From Winogradskya consettensis (GTDB lineage Bacteria; Actinomycetota; Actinomycetes; Mycobacteriales; Micromonosporaceae), in assembly GCF_018332715.1 (NCBI RefSeq), contig NZ_BOQP01000039.1, positions 124,001-188,000 of the forward strand: 64,000 nt of DNA, read 5' to 3'. This document shows positions 1 through 9,212 of this stretch, in pieces. A program made the translations under genes and the position numbers. The stretch's first letter is position 1. Every line of letters begins with the position of its first letter. The notes beneath the pieces are model-generated. The model searched no databases, had not been told where the DNA came from, and worked only from the letters and a program-made list of their open reading frames with translations.

Positions 1-37
1 GCAGGTCACCTGACCAATTTTGCGAAAGGATGATGAG

Positions 38-721
38 ATGCCCGATGTCATGGACGTCCTGAAGAACCTGCCGGATGCCGTGCCCACCGGCCGCTCCGGC
101 CCGGATGTCGTCGCCGCCGACGTGGCCCGCGGTCATCGAGCCGTCACTCGGCGTCGCTGGCAGCGCTTCGGCGTCACCGGCGCGGTCGCCGTCGTCGCTG
201 CGGCGGCTGTGGGCGTGGGTGCCGGCCAGTTCAGCCCGGCACCGAGCAGCCCCGCGCGGGTTGTTGCGGCACCCGCGGCTCCGAGGCTGGAGCTGGTCGC
301 GTACCAGGGGAACCAGCCGGTGGGGTTCGAAGTGACGACCGTGCCGGAGAACTGGAAGGTGATCTCCTCGGACACGTCGTCGTTCCTGGTGGCACCGCCC
401 GGCGCGGACATCGCCGCGCCGAAGCCCGGCGAGGCTGTCAGCCTCGAGGGGCAGATCGCCGTCTCGCTGCAGGGACTGTCGAAATTCCCCGCCGAGTCGC
501 CGGTGAAGAAGGTCGACATCAACGGGGCGGACGGCAGACTCGGATTCCCGCTGGAAGAGGAGGGCAAGCTGTCGGACACCCGCTGGCTGTTCTTCCCCGA
601 CAACGCGGGCCACAGCGTGCAGGTGCAGGTCCCGGCGTCGGTGGGGCTGAGCGACGACCAGATCGTCAGCTTCGCCAAGGGCATCACCGTCACCGCGCAG
701 GCCCAGTCGATCGGCGGCTGA
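38..721 (+). CDS. Anti-sigma-factor-like single-pass membrane protein
   Basis: About 227 aa. A basic, non-hydrophobic N-terminus (residues 1-45) is followed by one alanine/valine-rich membrane segment at about 46-65 and an extracytoplasmic domain of about 160 residues. The ATG at 38 is chosen because an AAGGA box lies 7 nt upstream; an in-frame TTG at 20 has no such site. A TGA at 11-13 may end an upstream gene, plausibly a sigma factor, but only a few codons of it are visible. The layout (cytosolic head, one TM, outer sensor) is typical of proteins encoded next to ECF sigma factors. I recognise no named domain in the outer part, so the anti-sigma role is inference. Confidence 0.75.
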   Translation: MPDVMDVLKNLPDAVPTGRSGPDVVAADVARGHRAVTRRRWQRFGVTGAVAVVAAAAVGVGAGQFSPAPSSPARVVAAPAAPRLELVAYQGNQPVGFEVTTVPENWKVISSDTSSFLVAPPGADIAAPKPGEAVSLEGQIAVSLQGLSKFPAESPVKKVDINGADGRLGFPLEEEGKLSDTRWLFFPDNAGHSVQVQVPASVGLSDDQIVSFAKGITVTAQAQSIGG

Positions 722-753
722 CAGCGTCGTCCGACTCGGTCCCGACGATCTCG

Positions 754-2382
754 CTATGGCAGGACCGGCAGGTCGATCCGGGAGCCGTCGTGGGCGATCT
801 CCTGGGTCGCCCGGTGGGTGGTGGCAGTGTCGGGGGAGCCGGGGTTGCGGGCGTAGCGGGGGTGGGCGCCCGAGCTGATCTGGACGCTGATGCGATGACC
901 CGGGGCGAACTCGTGGAACGTCGGCCACAACGCCACCTCGACGTCCTGAAAGTCCGGTGAGGTCTCGACGCGCTGGATGCCGTCGCAGACCGTCATCGAG
1001 CGGCCGTCGGGGTGCACGTCGCAGATGCGGACGAAGACGTCCGCGCTGGGCTGTGACGACCGGAACCGGATGTGGGCCACGGGCTCGCCCGCGATCGTGG
1101 CCGGTGCGGTCAGGGGGTCGCCGCGGAACACGACGACGTCGGCCCGTTTCTCGTGCTCCGCGTTGTCCACCGGACCCGAATCCGGTAGCAGGCTCGGGCC
1201 GCCGACGGACGGCGTGGGGTGCTCGGGATCGTACACATATGTCGTGGTTTCGTCGGAGGGCTGCGCCGCGTCGAGCCGGCCCGATCCGGACAGGAACAGC
1301 GATTGTGCGGTGACCCCGGAGGGCGGCCAGGTCTGCAGGTCATGCCACACCTCGGCGCCGGTCCGGTACGCCCGGACCGGCGCGACCCGGGTGGCCGGCG
1401 CCCCGGCGAAGTGCTCCTTGAGGAACGCCGTGGTCTCACCGATGGCCGGGGCGTCCATCCCCTTGGAGACGTGCCCCCACGGCCCGACGGTGAGCCGCGG
1501 CGGCCGCCCGGCGGCGGTGAGCTGGGCATGGTTGCGCAGCTGGGCCGGCAGGAAGATGTCGTACCAGCCGGTGATCATGTAGATCGGGGCGGTGACGTCG
1601 GGAACCGAGGCGGTGTGTGACTGCTGGGTCCAGTAGTCGTCGGTGAGCTGGTCGTGGGCGACCCAGTCCTGGTACCAGTCGACCTGATGCCCGGTCGCGA
1701 CGGTGTCGCCGTCCCGCAGCGGCAGCACCCCGAACGCCCTGCCCAGCTTGGGGTCGGGCCGGATCATCGCCAGCGCCAGCGGGAGCATGTCGCGGCGGAT
1801 CATGCGGTCCATCATCTGGGTCCAGCCCAGCGCGTTACGCAGCGCGAACGTGCCGTTGTCCCAGGTGATCGGCCCGAAGTCGGGCATTGTCACGACCAGG
1901 CAGAGGGCGTCCGGGGCGTTGACCGGATCCTCGCGCTGCAGCTTCCCGGCGACCGCCCACTGGGTGAACCCCATGTAGCTGGGCCCGAACGTCGCGACCT
2001 TCCCCGTGAACCATGGCTGCTGCCGGACCCAGCGGTGCGTGGCGATCCCGTCTCGTTGCTCATCGACCTGCGGCGTGAAGACACCGCCGGAACCCCAGGT
2101 GCCACGGCAACTCTGGAACAGCACCGGGAAACCCTCCCGGGCGAGCGCGCGAGCCCACCCGGCGACGGGGCCGCGCCGCCCGTACGGCCCACGGATCACG
2201 ATCGTCGGCAGCGCATCGCCGACCGGACCCACCGGCGTGATGAGGTCGGCCAGCAGCTCCACGCCGTCGTCCATGGGCACCCGCAGGTCCCGCTGGATGG
2301 CCACGTCGTAAGGCCCCGGGGTCAGCCCCTTGATCCGCCGCGTCTGCATCCACCGGGAGAACCGCGCCCGCACTCTGCTCAT
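754..2382 (-). CDS. CocE/NonD family (S15-type) alpha/beta hydrolase
   Basis: 542 aa, the usual length for the CocE/NonD X-Pro dipeptidyl-peptidase-like family, which hydrolyses esters or acyl-peptide bonds. The nucleophile elbow GPSYMG puts Ser at about 135. An Asp at about 275 in GWYDIF and a His at about 304 in GPWGHVS complete the likely triad. Residues about 330-540 form the C-terminal beta-sandwich of the family. There is no signal peptide. It lies 21 nt downstream of a secreted carboxylesterase on the same strand, and also has its own TACTCT box 7 nt before the ATG. The substrate cannot be read from the sequence; cocaine esterase, acylases and peptidases share this fold. Confidence 0.9.
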   Translation of the reverse strand: MSRVRARFSRWMQTRRIKGLTPGPYDVAIQRDLRVPMDDGVELLADLITPVGPVGDALPTIVIRGPYGRRGPVAGWARALAREGFPVLFQSCRGTWGSGGVFTPQVDEQRDGIATHRWVRQQPWFTGKVATFGPSYMGFTQWAVAGKLQREDPVNAPDALCLVVTMPDFGPITWDNGTFALRNALGWTQMMDRMIRRDMLPLALAMIRPDPKLGRAFGVLPLRDGDTVATGHQVDWYQDWVAHDQLTDDYWTQQSHTASVPDVTAPIYMITGWYDIFLPAQLRNHAQLTAAGRPPRLTVGPWGHVSKGMDAPAIGETTAFLKEHFAGAPATRVAPVRAYRTGAEVWHDLQTWPPSGVTAQSLFLSGSGRLDAAQPSDETTTYVYDPEHPTPSVGGPSLLPDSGPVDNAEHEKRADVVVFRGDPLTAPATIAGEPVAHIRFRSSQPSADVFVRICDVHPDGRSMTVCDGIQRVETSPDFQDVEVALWPTFHEFAPGHRISVQISSGAHPRYARNPGSPDTATTHRATQEIAHDGSRIDLPVLP

Positions 2383-2389
2383 GCGATCA

Positions 2390-2395
2390 AGAGTA
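2390..2395 (-). promoter_or_regulatory. -10 box for a leaderless transcript of the CocE-type hydrolase
   Basis: On the minus strand TACTCT is followed by 7 nt and then the ATG at 2382. No Shine-Dalgarno sequence is present. This TANNNT-N6/8-start arrangement is typical of leaderless actinobacterial mRNAs and would let this gene be transcribed separately from the upstream esterase. Confidence 0.45.
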
Positions 2396-2403
2396 GAGAA
2401 CGG

Positions 2404-4011
2404 TCACGGCGCGGGACTGATCCCGTTCCACAGTGCGCAGTTGTGCTCGGCGTCGATCCGCGCGTGCGTGGCACGTTGTGCGCTCGGTGCGACGAACTGC
2501 AGGACGTCGCCCTGCGCGGTATGCCTCGGCCAGGTGGGTGCGAACTTCACATTCGGGTTGCCCGTACGCGCGAACGCGCCCCAGTAGCTGATCATCTGGT
2601 CGGACAGGTCGACCTGCGCGGAGCTGAACGGCAGCGCCGTGCCGAGGTAGTCCCACAGGTAACCGAGGTCGTTGACGTGCGTGGCGCCGAACGGGTAGTC
2701 CGTGCCGAGCCGCCAGATCGAGGTGAACGGGGGTCCGTCGCGCTCCGCGAACTCGTACGCCCAGGTCTTCGTGGTGGTGGCGAGCCGGTCCCGCAGCGTC
2801 TGGTCGCGGCACGCGCGCTGATCACTGGAGATCGCGCCCCACGTCACGGTCGGAGACTTGTACGCGGAGACCGGGTACGCCGCCGCCACCCGCCCGGCAC
2901 CCGCCGGGTAGGCCGCGGTGATCAGCGCCGTGAGCTGCGCCCCGGTGAGGGGCTTGCCCACGTAGTCGTAGGTGGCGAAGACGCTCTGCTGGGACTCGTC
3001 CCGAGTGCCGCCGTTGATCACCGGGAGATCGGTCAGCGTGCCGGCCTTGAGCAGCACGAGCGGGTCCACCGGCAGCACCGCCGGGCCGGCGACCGGGCCG
3101 GACTGGCGCACCTTCGTCTGCGCGGCGAGGACGTCGGCCGGGCTCTTGCCACGCAGGCAGGCAGGCTGACCGGCGCCGGGCGCGCAGCCCAGCTCGGCGG
3201 CGAACTGCTCACCGCTCTGCCGGGCAGCGTCGGGCGTACGCGCCGAGCAGCCCCCGCTCTGCATGATCGCCCGGTCGAACAACCCGCGCGCCGCCGGTGA
3301 CGCGAGCTGCGCGCAGGTGTTGCTCGCTCCGGCGGACTGCCCGGCGAGCGTGACGTTGCCGGCGTCGCCGCCGAAGGCCCCGATGTTGCGCTGCACCCAC
3401 TTCAGCGCCGCCTGCTGATCGAGCAGGCCGAAATTGCCCGCGCCGGCGTCGGAACGCTCCAGGGCCGGGGTGTCGAGCCAGCCCATCGCGCCGAGCCGGT
3501 AGTTGATCGTCACGTAGACGACGTCCTCGCGGGTGACGAACTTGTCGGGGTTGGTGTCCCGCCCCGCTCCGCCGACGTTGCCCCCGCCGTGGTTCCACAC
3601 GAGGACCGGCAGGTCCTTCTTCTTCGCATCCGACGGCCGGTAGACGTTCAGGTAGAGGCAGTCCTCGGTGAGCGTGGGCTGCTCGTAACCCGGATCCCAG
3701 CCGCTGCCCTGCACGCAGGAACCACCGAACGTGGTCGCGTCGCGGACACCCTGCCATCTGGCGACGGGCTGGGGTGCGCGCCAGCGGAGGCCGCCGGTGG
3801 GCGGTGCGGCGTACGGAAGACCCAAAAAGCTGGTCACCATCGCCTTCGCCTGCCCGCGGACCTGGCCCTTGTCGGTCTTGACCACCGGGAACTGCCCGGC
3901 GTAGGCGGCCGGACCGCCCGCGTGCGAGGAGACGAAGCCGGCCGCGGCCGGCACCGCGGAGGCGAGGAGTGCCGCGGCGGTGAGGCCGGCGGCCCAGGGC
4001 AGGATTCTCAT
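2404..4011 (-). CDS. Secreted type-B carboxylesterase
   Basis: 535 aa. An N-terminal signal peptide ends around residue 24 (AxA-type site). The carboxylesterase/lipase type B fold follows, with oxyanion-hole HGGG at about 141-144, nucleophile elbow GQSAG with Ser at about 226, acidic residue Glu about 339 in TRDES, and His about 445 in ATHVNDLGY. The family hydrolyses carboxylic esters, and the signal peptide places it outside the cell. It is divergent from the GH92 mannosidase across an AT-rich 187-nt spacer, and the CocE-type hydrolase follows 21 nt downstream. The natural substrate (plant ester, xenobiotic, acylated sugar) is not determinable. Confidence 0.92.
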   Translation of the reverse strand: MRILPWAAGLTAAALLASAVPAAAGFVSSHAGGPAAYAGQFPVVKTDKGQVRGQAKAMVTSFLGLPYAAPPTGGLRWRAPQPVARWQGVRDATTFGGSCVQGSGWDPGYEQPTLTEDCLYLNVYRPSDAKKKDLPVLVWNHGGGNVGGAGRDTNPDKFVTREDVVYVTINYRLGAMGWLDTPALERSDAGAGNFGLLDQQAALKWVQRNIGAFGGDAGNVTLAGQSAGASNTCAQLASPAARGLFDRAIMQSGGCSARTPDAARQSGEQFAAELGCAPGAGQPACLRGKSPADVLAAQTKVRQSGPVAGPAVLPVDPLVLLKAGTLTDLPVINGGTRDESQQSVFATYDYVGKPLTGAQLTALITAAYPAGAGRVAAAYPVSAYKSPTVTWGAISSDQRACRDQTLRDRLATTTKTWAYEFAERDGPPFTSIWRLGTDYPFGATHVNDLGYLWDYLGTALPFSSAQVDLSDQMISYWGAFARTGNPNVKFAPTWPRHTAQGDVLQFVAPSAQRATHARIDAEHNCALWNGISPAP

Positions 4012-4198
4012 GGTGGCGAACCTCCCGGTGGGGTCATCGGAACGTATCGCGGCGGAAATATATAAGCAACAATCTATCCGGGTCCGGTCTGCTGCGCACC
4101 GGCAGTTGATCTAGAAGTCGGTTCACGGTCGTGTGCGCGTCTCCTGTGGAGCGGAGACTGGCCCCGTCTCACATTCACCGACGTAGAGGAATACGTGC

Positions 4199-7105
4199 AT
4201 GACTCCCGTACGCGCATGGCGCAGGGCCGCGCTGGTAGCCGGCTGTCTGGTGCCGATGCTGGCGTCGACCGCGGCATTTGCCGCGCCGAGTGAGCTCTCG
4301 GCCTTCGACGCCGTCAACCAGTTCATCGGCACGGAACTGGACCAGACCCAGAACAAGAGCAACGACGCGTACGGCAACACGTTCCCGGGCGCGACGGTGC
4401 CGTTCGGCATGGTGCAGCTGAGCCCGACGACGTACAAGGAAGGCAACGCCGGGGTCGGGGAGAAGGGCGGCTACGAGTACACCGCCGACCTGATCCGGGG
4501 CTTCGGGATGACCCGCTACGACGGCACGGGTTGCACCGGGCGCTACGGCGGTTACGAGTTCCCGACCATTCCGTACGCGGGGGCGCTGACCGGTGGTGTG
4601 CTGCCATCCAGCCCGGCGACGAACATCAAGGACTACTACCTCAAGTTCGCTCACGCCGACGAGGTGTCGCAGCCCGGCTATTACGGCGTGGACCTTGACA
4701 ACGATGTCAAGGCGGAGCTGACCGCTTCGTCGCGTACGGGTGTCAGCCGTTTCGACTTCCCGAAGAGCGGCGACTCGACGCTGATCCTCGACACGTCCGG
4801 CCCGAACAACCGCACGTTCGGCAGCGAGGTCACGATCGACCCGAAGACGCGTACGGTGTCCGGCTGGATGTACGGCGTCGACGTCTGCGACAACGGCAAC
4901 TACTACAAGGCGTACTTCTCGACCAGGTACGACCATGACTTCGCGTCGTACGGCACGTGGACCGACGAGGCGCTGACCCCGGGCTCGACGCACGCGATCA
5001 AGAGCACCACCGACGTCGGCGTGGACTACCGCCACGACACCGGCGCGTGGCTGACGTTCAAGCAGGGCTCGAAGGTCGTCGCGAAGACCGGCTTCAGCTA
5101 CACCAGCGTCGAGAACGCCGCGCTCAACCGCGACACCGAGGTCGGCAACGACGGCTTCAACGACGTCAAGAACGACGCGAAGAAGCTGTGGAAGGACGCG
5201 CTCGGCACGGTCGACGCGGACGGCGGCTCGGCTGAGCAGCGCACGAAGTTCTACACCGCGCTCTACCACGCGTTCCTGAACCCGACCCCGCGCGACGACG
5301 TCAACGGGCAGTACGTCGGCTACGACGACAAGCTCTACACGCTCGCCAAGGGCCACCACTTCTACAAGAACATCAACTTCCCCGGCACGGGCTGGGACGG
5401 CTACCGCAGCCAGGTCCAGCTCGTCGCGCTGACGTTCCCGCAGGTCGCGAACGACATCAACCGCTCGATCGTCGCGCTGACCCAGCAGACCGGCGGCTGG
5501 GCCCCGGGCGTCTCCCGTATGCAGGGCGACAACCTGCAGGTCATCCTCGCGACGCTCGACGACATGGGCGCGACCGACTACGACCGCGCGGCCGCGCTCG
5601 CGTCCATGAAGGCGACGCAGGTCCTACCGGCGACGACCACGAAGCGGACCGACGGCTACCAGTACTTCGCCACCGGCATGATCGAGAACCGCAAGGGCGA
5701 CTTCGCGACGTCGCGCACGCTGGAGTACTCGACCGACGACTTCGCGATCGCGCAGCTCGCGGACCGGCTCGGCGACAAGCCGGCGTACGACTTCTTCATG
5801 GCCCGCGCGCAGAACTGGATGAACGTCTTCGACCCGGAGACCCAGCACATCCGCCCCCGCGAGCGGACCGGTTTCGACCGTGGCTTCGACCTGCGGGTAC
5901 GCGATGACAGCGCCGGCCGTGGCCAGTTCAACCAGTCGACCGGCTACCAGTACGGCTGGAACGTCCCGCAGAACCTCTCGACGCTGATCGCCAAGCGGGG
6001 CGGCGTCGCGAAGGCCACCGCGGAGCTCGACGTGCTGATGGCGCAGCTCGACGCCGGCGCGTACACGCAGACCGGCAACTACCTCTCCAACCAGGCCCCG
6101 TTCGGCACGCCGTGGGTCTACAACTGGCTGCAGGCCCCGGCCAAGGCGACCGACGTGCTCTACCGCGCGGTCTCCGAGATGTACGACACGACCCCGACCG
6201 GTCTGCCCGGCAACGACGACACCGGCTCGCTCAGCGCGTGGTACGTCTTCGCCAACCTGGGCCTCTACCCGGCGATCTACGGCACCGGTGACCTGGTCAT
6301 CAGCGCCCCGATGTTCGACAGGATCGTCATCGACCCGATCGGCGGAAGTGCCAAGATCAAGATCAATGCGAAGGGTACGGCCACAGGTGCGCGTTACGTG
6401 AACGCGCTCGAGGTCGACGGCAGGAGCCGGACCGCGTCGTGGCTGGACACCTCCTTCGTGCGCAAGGGCGGCACGCTCGACTTCACGATGAAGTCCACCG
6501 CCGGCACCTGGGGCACCAGTGCCGCGGACATCCCGCCCTCCTACACCGACGGCGCCGACGCGATGAACAACGTCGGCACCACACCGGACGGTCAGGGCAA
6601 CCTCGGCTCGATGGACCTCAGCGACTGGTCACTGTCCCGCACTGCGCTCGCCGCCGCCGGCGCCCGGCCCGGTGCCCAGCTCCCGCTCGCCGGCACGGAC
6701 ACGGCCTTCACCTGGCCCGCCGCCGAGCCCGGCAAGCCCGACAACTGGCTCCCGCACGGCCAGCGCGTCGAGCTCGACAACGCCGCCGCCTCGACCGTGT
6801 CGTTCCTCGGCCTGGCGACCAACGGTCCCTCCGCGGGCACCGCCACCGTGCAGTACACGGACGGCACCACCCAGCAGGTCCCGGTCAGCTTCGGCGACTG
6901 GGCGGGGACGGCACCGGCGGGCAACACCGCGCTGGTCACCGTCGCCGGCCGCAACAACGTCAACGGCACCGCCGGTGACGGCACGTTCCGGGTCTTCGCG
7001 ACCCAGCCCGTGGCCCTCGACCCCGCCAAGGTCGTGGACGCGGTCATCCTCCCGCAGGGCAGCGACAAGGGCATGATGCACATCTTCGACGTCGCCGTCT
7101 CGTAA
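4199..7105 (+). CDS. Secreted GH92 alpha-mannosidase
   Basis: 968 aa, with a signal peptide ending near AFA-AP at about residue 29. The body matches GH92, calcium-dependent exo-alpha-mannosidases that trim alpha-mannans and N-glycans. Visible signatures are the N-terminal VNQFIGT and DAYGNTFPGATVPFGM segments, the HFYKNINFPGTGWDGYRSQ region, and the GLPGNDDTG motif at about 668-676 whose Asp residues are catalytic in characterised members. About 200 C-terminal residues form an accessory beta domain common in actinobacterial GH92 proteins. A GAGGAA ribosome site precedes the ATG. A strong hairpin follows the stop codon, so it is probably monocistronic. Linkage specificity (1,2 versus 1,3 versus 1,6) cannot be judged. 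Confidence 0.95.
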   Translation: MTPVRAWRRAALVAGCLVPMLASTAAFAAPSELSAFDAVNQFIGTELDQTQNKSNDAYGNTFPGATVPFGMVQLSPTTYKEGNAGVGEKGGYEYTADLIRGFGMTRYDGTGCTGRYGGYEFPTIPYAGALTGGVLPSSPATNIKDYYLKFAHADEVSQPGYYGVDLDNDVKAELTASSRTGVSRFDFPKSGDSTLILDTSGPNNRTFGSEVTIDPKTRTVSGWMYGVDVCDNGNYYKAYFSTRYDHDFASYGTWTDEALTPGSTHAIKSTTDVGVDYRHDTGAWLTFKQGSKVVAKTGFSYTSVENAALNRDTEVGNDGFNDVKNDAKKLWKDALGTVDADGGSAEQRTKFYTALYHAFLNPTPRDDVNGQYVGYDDKLYTLAKGHHFYKNINFPGTGWDGYRSQVQLVALTFPQVANDINRSIVALTQQTGGWAPGVSRMQGDNLQVILATLDDMGATDYDRAAALASMKATQVLPATTTKRTDGYQYFATGMIENRKGDFATSRTLEYSTDDFAIAQLADRLGDKPAYDFFMARAQNWMNVFDPETQHIRPRERTGFDRGFDLRVRDDSAGRGQFNQSTGYQYGWNVPQNLSTLIAKRGGVAKATAELDVLMAQLDAGAYTQTGNYLSNQAPFGTPWVYNWLQAPAKATDVLYRAVSEMYDTTPTGLPGNDDTGSLSAWYVFANLGLYPAIYGTGDLVISAPMFDRIVIDPIGGSAKIKINAKGTATGARYVNALEVDGRSRTASWLDTSFVRKGGTLDFTMKSTAGTWGTSAADIPPSYTDGADAMNNVGTTPDGQGNLGSMDLSDWSLSRTALAAAGARPGAQLPLAGTDTAFTWPAAEPGKPDNWLPHGQRVELDNAAASTVSFLGLATNGPSAGTATVQYTDGTTQQVPVSFGDWAGTAPAGNTALVTVAGRNNVNGTAGDGTFRVFATQPVALDPAKVVDAVILPQGSDKGMMHIFDVAVS

Positions 7106-7113
7106 CCCCGCTC

Positions 7114-7167
7114 GCGGCCCGTCAGTCCATCGTCGACTTTGGTCGATGCACTTGACGGACGGGCCGC
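7114..7167 (+). terminator. Hairpin terminator after the GH92 gene
   Basis: An 8-bp outer stem, GCGGCCCG (7114-7121) with CGGGCCGC (7160-7167), encloses a second stem TCGAC/GTCGA with a TTTG loop. There is no U-run, as is common for actinobacterial terminators. It lies 9 nt after the GH92 stop. Confidence 0.6.
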
Positions 7168-7186
7168 GTACCGGAAATCTGCCTCT

Positions 7187-8215
7187 ATGACGATCTCCCG
7201 CCGCTCGCTCCTCGGCGCCGCAGCGCTCGGATCCGGATCGATCCTGGCGGCAGGGAGTTCCGCCCAGGCAGCCCCGCCCCAGCCCGTCCTGCCCCGGGCC
7301 GGTGTCAAAGCCCCGCGGCTGGTGCCGGGAGACCGGGTTCGCGTCGTCGCGACCGCCGGCATCCCCGACACCCGGCTCGCCCGCGGCATCCAGATCCTGC
7401 AGAGCTTCGGCCTCGTCGTCGAAACCGGCGCCCACCTCTACGACAAGTACGGCTACCTGGCCGGCACCGACGAGGCCCGCCTCGCCGACCTCAACGCCGC
7501 GTTCACCGACCCGGGCATCAAGGGCGTCTTCGCGGCCCGCGGCGGCTACGGCACCCAGCGCATCATCGACGGCTTCGACCTGCGCGCCGTGCGCCGAAAC
7601 CCCCGGGTCTTCGTCGGCTTCAGCGACCTCACCGTCCTGAGTGGACGACTCTGGCAGGCCGCCCGCCAGGTCAGCTTTTACGGTCCGATGATCAACTGGA
7701 CCGACTCCCGCACCGGCCCGGTCGAGATCGAGTCGCTGCGCGCCGCCATCATGACCACCGACCCGATCGTCCTGACCCCCGACCCGGCCGAGCCCAGCTC
7801 CCTGGTCACCGTCGCGGGCACGGCAACCGGCACCCTGCTCGGTGGCAACCTGACCATGCTCCAGACGAGCATCGGCACCCCCGACCTACCCGACCTGCGC
7901 GGCGCGATCCTGCTCTTCGAGGACACCGACGAGTCGCCGTACAGCTACGACCGCATGCTCACCCACCTGCTGCGCGCCGGCGCACTGCGGCACATCGCCG
8001 GCATCGCCATCGGCCAGTTCACCAACGCACCCGTCACCGCCGGCCAATGGACGGCGGCGCAGGCAGTGCTCGACAGGGTGGGCGCTCTCGGCGTACCCGT
8101 CCTCGGCGGTCTCCGGATCGGTCACGGCAACGGCCAGCTCACCGTGCCCCTGGGCACCACCGCGACGATCGACGTCGCAGCGGCAACCCTGACCGTCCAG
8201 GCCGGCGTGCGCTGA
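7187..8215 (+). CDS. Tat-exported S66 LD-carboxypeptidase-like protein
   Basis: 342 aa from the ATG at 7187. The N-terminus carries a twin-arginine signal (SRRSLLG, then an alanine-rich h-region and AQA-AP). The start is placed there because an upstream in-frame start (7139) would bury the Tat motif. The rest matches peptidase family S66 (LdcA/MccF), with Ser about 146 in GFSDLT, Glu about 245 in LLFEDTDE and His about 313 in RIGHGNG as triad. LdcA enzymes remove the terminal D-Ala from muropeptide tetrapeptides; MccF relatives cleave microcin C-type acyl-nucleotides. Most LdcA proteins are cytosolic, so Tat export suggests wall-proximal muropeptide trimming. Confidence 0.9.
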   Translation: MTISRRSLLGAAALGSGSILAAGSSAQAAPPQPVLPRAGVKAPRLVPGDRVRVVATAGIPDTRLARGIQILQSFGLVVETGAHLYDKYGYLAGTDEARLADLNAAFTDPGIKGVFAARGGYGTQRIIDGFDLRAVRRNPRVFVGFSDLTVLSGRLWQAARQVSFYGPMINWTDSRTGPVEIESLRAAIMTTDPIVLTPDPAEPSSLVTVAGTATGTLLGGNLTMLQTSIGTPDLPDLRGAILLFEDTDESPYSYDRMLTHLLRAGALRHIAGIAIGQFTNAPVTAGQWTAAQAVLDRVGALGVPVLGGLRIGHGNGQLTVPLGTTATIDVAAATLTVQAGVR

Positions 8216-8321
8216 CCCCCTCGGTCGCCTCCCGGCCTGCCCGGGGCTGCGTGGCTGTCATCGAGCACGCGCGCCGCTGACGATTCTCCTTGAGGTCGGG
8301 CAGCCAGTTCTCTGCGTCGAA

Positions 8322-8381
8322 GGAAAGTACTTGCCGCGATGGAAAGTGGAGTGCTACTTTCCAAGTGAGAAAGTACTTTCC
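8322..8381 (+). promoter_or_regulatory. Cluster of three GGAAAGT/ACTTTCC operator-like palindromes
   Basis: Three copies of one dyad lie 25-85 nt before the ATG at 8406. An imperfect GGAAAGTACTTGCC starts at 8322. GGAAAGT and ACTTTCC arms spaced by 8 nt occupy 8341-8362. A near-perfect AGAAAGTACTTTCC lies at 8368-8381. The motif is AT-richer than the surroundings. The simplest reading is an autoregulatory operator for the winged-helix protein encoded second in the downstream operon. Confidence 0.65.
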
Positions 8382-8405
8382 TGATGCACCGGGAGGTGGA
8401 GAACC

Positions 8406-8861
8406 ATGGCGACACCCGAAGAGGCCCGCCGCACCCTGAACGAGATCGAGAACCGGCAGCGCCGGACCGCGGCCGCGGCGGTCACGTCGCGGTGGTGGTG
8501 GATCGGCGGGGGTGCGTTTCTGGCCGCGTACGGTGCGCTGCTGGGTTTTGTCCCGGCCTTCGGCCGGAGTTGGGGCACCACGGTGACCTGGGTCCTGGTC
8601 CTCGCGGCCGTTCTCTGGAGCTCCCGGTGGGGATCCGCGCTGCTCGGTCGTCAGGTGAGCCCGCGCCCGGTGCTCAGCCGGCGGGTGCGGATCATCGCTG
8701 TGGTGGTCGGCGTGATCGTGCTGGTGGCCCTGCAGGTGGTGCTGATGCACGTCAGGGTGCCGCATCTGGCCGCCTGGTTCGGCATCGCCGGCGGGCTGGT
8801 GCTGGCGATCGCCGGTCCCTGGTGGCAGGGGCACGTGCTCGACCGGACCGCCCGGCTGTGA
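8406..8861 (+). CDS. Four-helix integral membrane protein of unknown function
   Basis: 151 aa. A short charged N-terminal helix (to about residue 25) is followed by four hydrophobic segments at about 30-52, 58-73, 90-110 and 117-138. GGGAGG lies upstream of the ATG. The gene overlaps the next one by 4 nt (GTGA), so membrane protein and winged-helix regulator are translationally coupled. I do not recognise the family. Pairs of a small membrane protein and a one-domain winged-helix regulator are common in actinobacteria and usually uncharacterised. Confidence 0.85.
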   Translation: MATPEEARRTLNEIENRQRRTAAAAVTSRWWWIGGGAFLAAYGALLGFVPAFGRSWGTTVTWVLVLAAVLWSSRWGSALLGRQVSPRPVLSRRVRIIAVVVGVIVLVALQVVLMHVRVPHLAAWFGIAGGLVLAIAGPWWQGHVLDRTARL

Positions 8862-9205
8862 CCGACAATCCACCCGTAGTGGCGCTCACGGGTCCCGGCC
8901 CGCAGCCGGCGGCCGGGACCGGGGCGCGGCTCGATCCGCTGTTCGCCGATCCCGTCCGGCTCGGGATCGTGTCGGTGCTGGCCGGGGCGGAATGGGCCGA
9001 GTTCGGGTTCGTGCGGGATGCTGTCGAGCTTTCCGACTCGGCGCTGTCGAAACGGATCTCCGGGCTCAGCGATGCCGGTTATGTCGAGGTGCGTAAGGGC
9101 TATGTGGGTAAGCGGCCCCGGACGTGGCTCAACCTGTCGGCGGCGGGGCGCTCCGCGCTGAGCGCCCACATCGCGAAGCTCCAGGAGATCGCGAAGCTGC
9201 TCTGA
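8858..9205 (+). CDS. Winged-helix transcriptional regulator (HTH_27/MarR-like)
   Basis: 115 aa from a GTG that overlaps the upstream stop. A compact winged helix covers residues about 25-110: RLGIVSVLAG (helix 1), SDSALSKRISGL (recognition-helix region), then the wing with GYVEVRKGYVGKRPRTWL and a final helix ending LQEIAKLL. There is no ligand-binding domain beyond this, as in the stand-alone winged-helix family. It is probably a dimeric repressor of its own operon through the GGAAAGT dyads at 8322-8381. The inducer is unknown. Confidence 0.85.
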   Translation: MTDNPPVVALTGPGPQPAAGTGARLDPLFADPVRLGIVSVLAGAEWAEFGFVRDAVELSDSALSKRISGLSDAGYVEVRKGYVGKRPRTWLNLSAAGRSALSAHIAKLQEIAKLL

Positions 9206-9212
9206 GGGGGTG

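Noticed and set aside
1654..3300. 548-codon plus-strand open frame over the two hydrolase genes
   Set aside because: Arg/Pro/Gly-rich composition and no ribosome site; the opposite strand encodes two clear hydrolases with complete triads.
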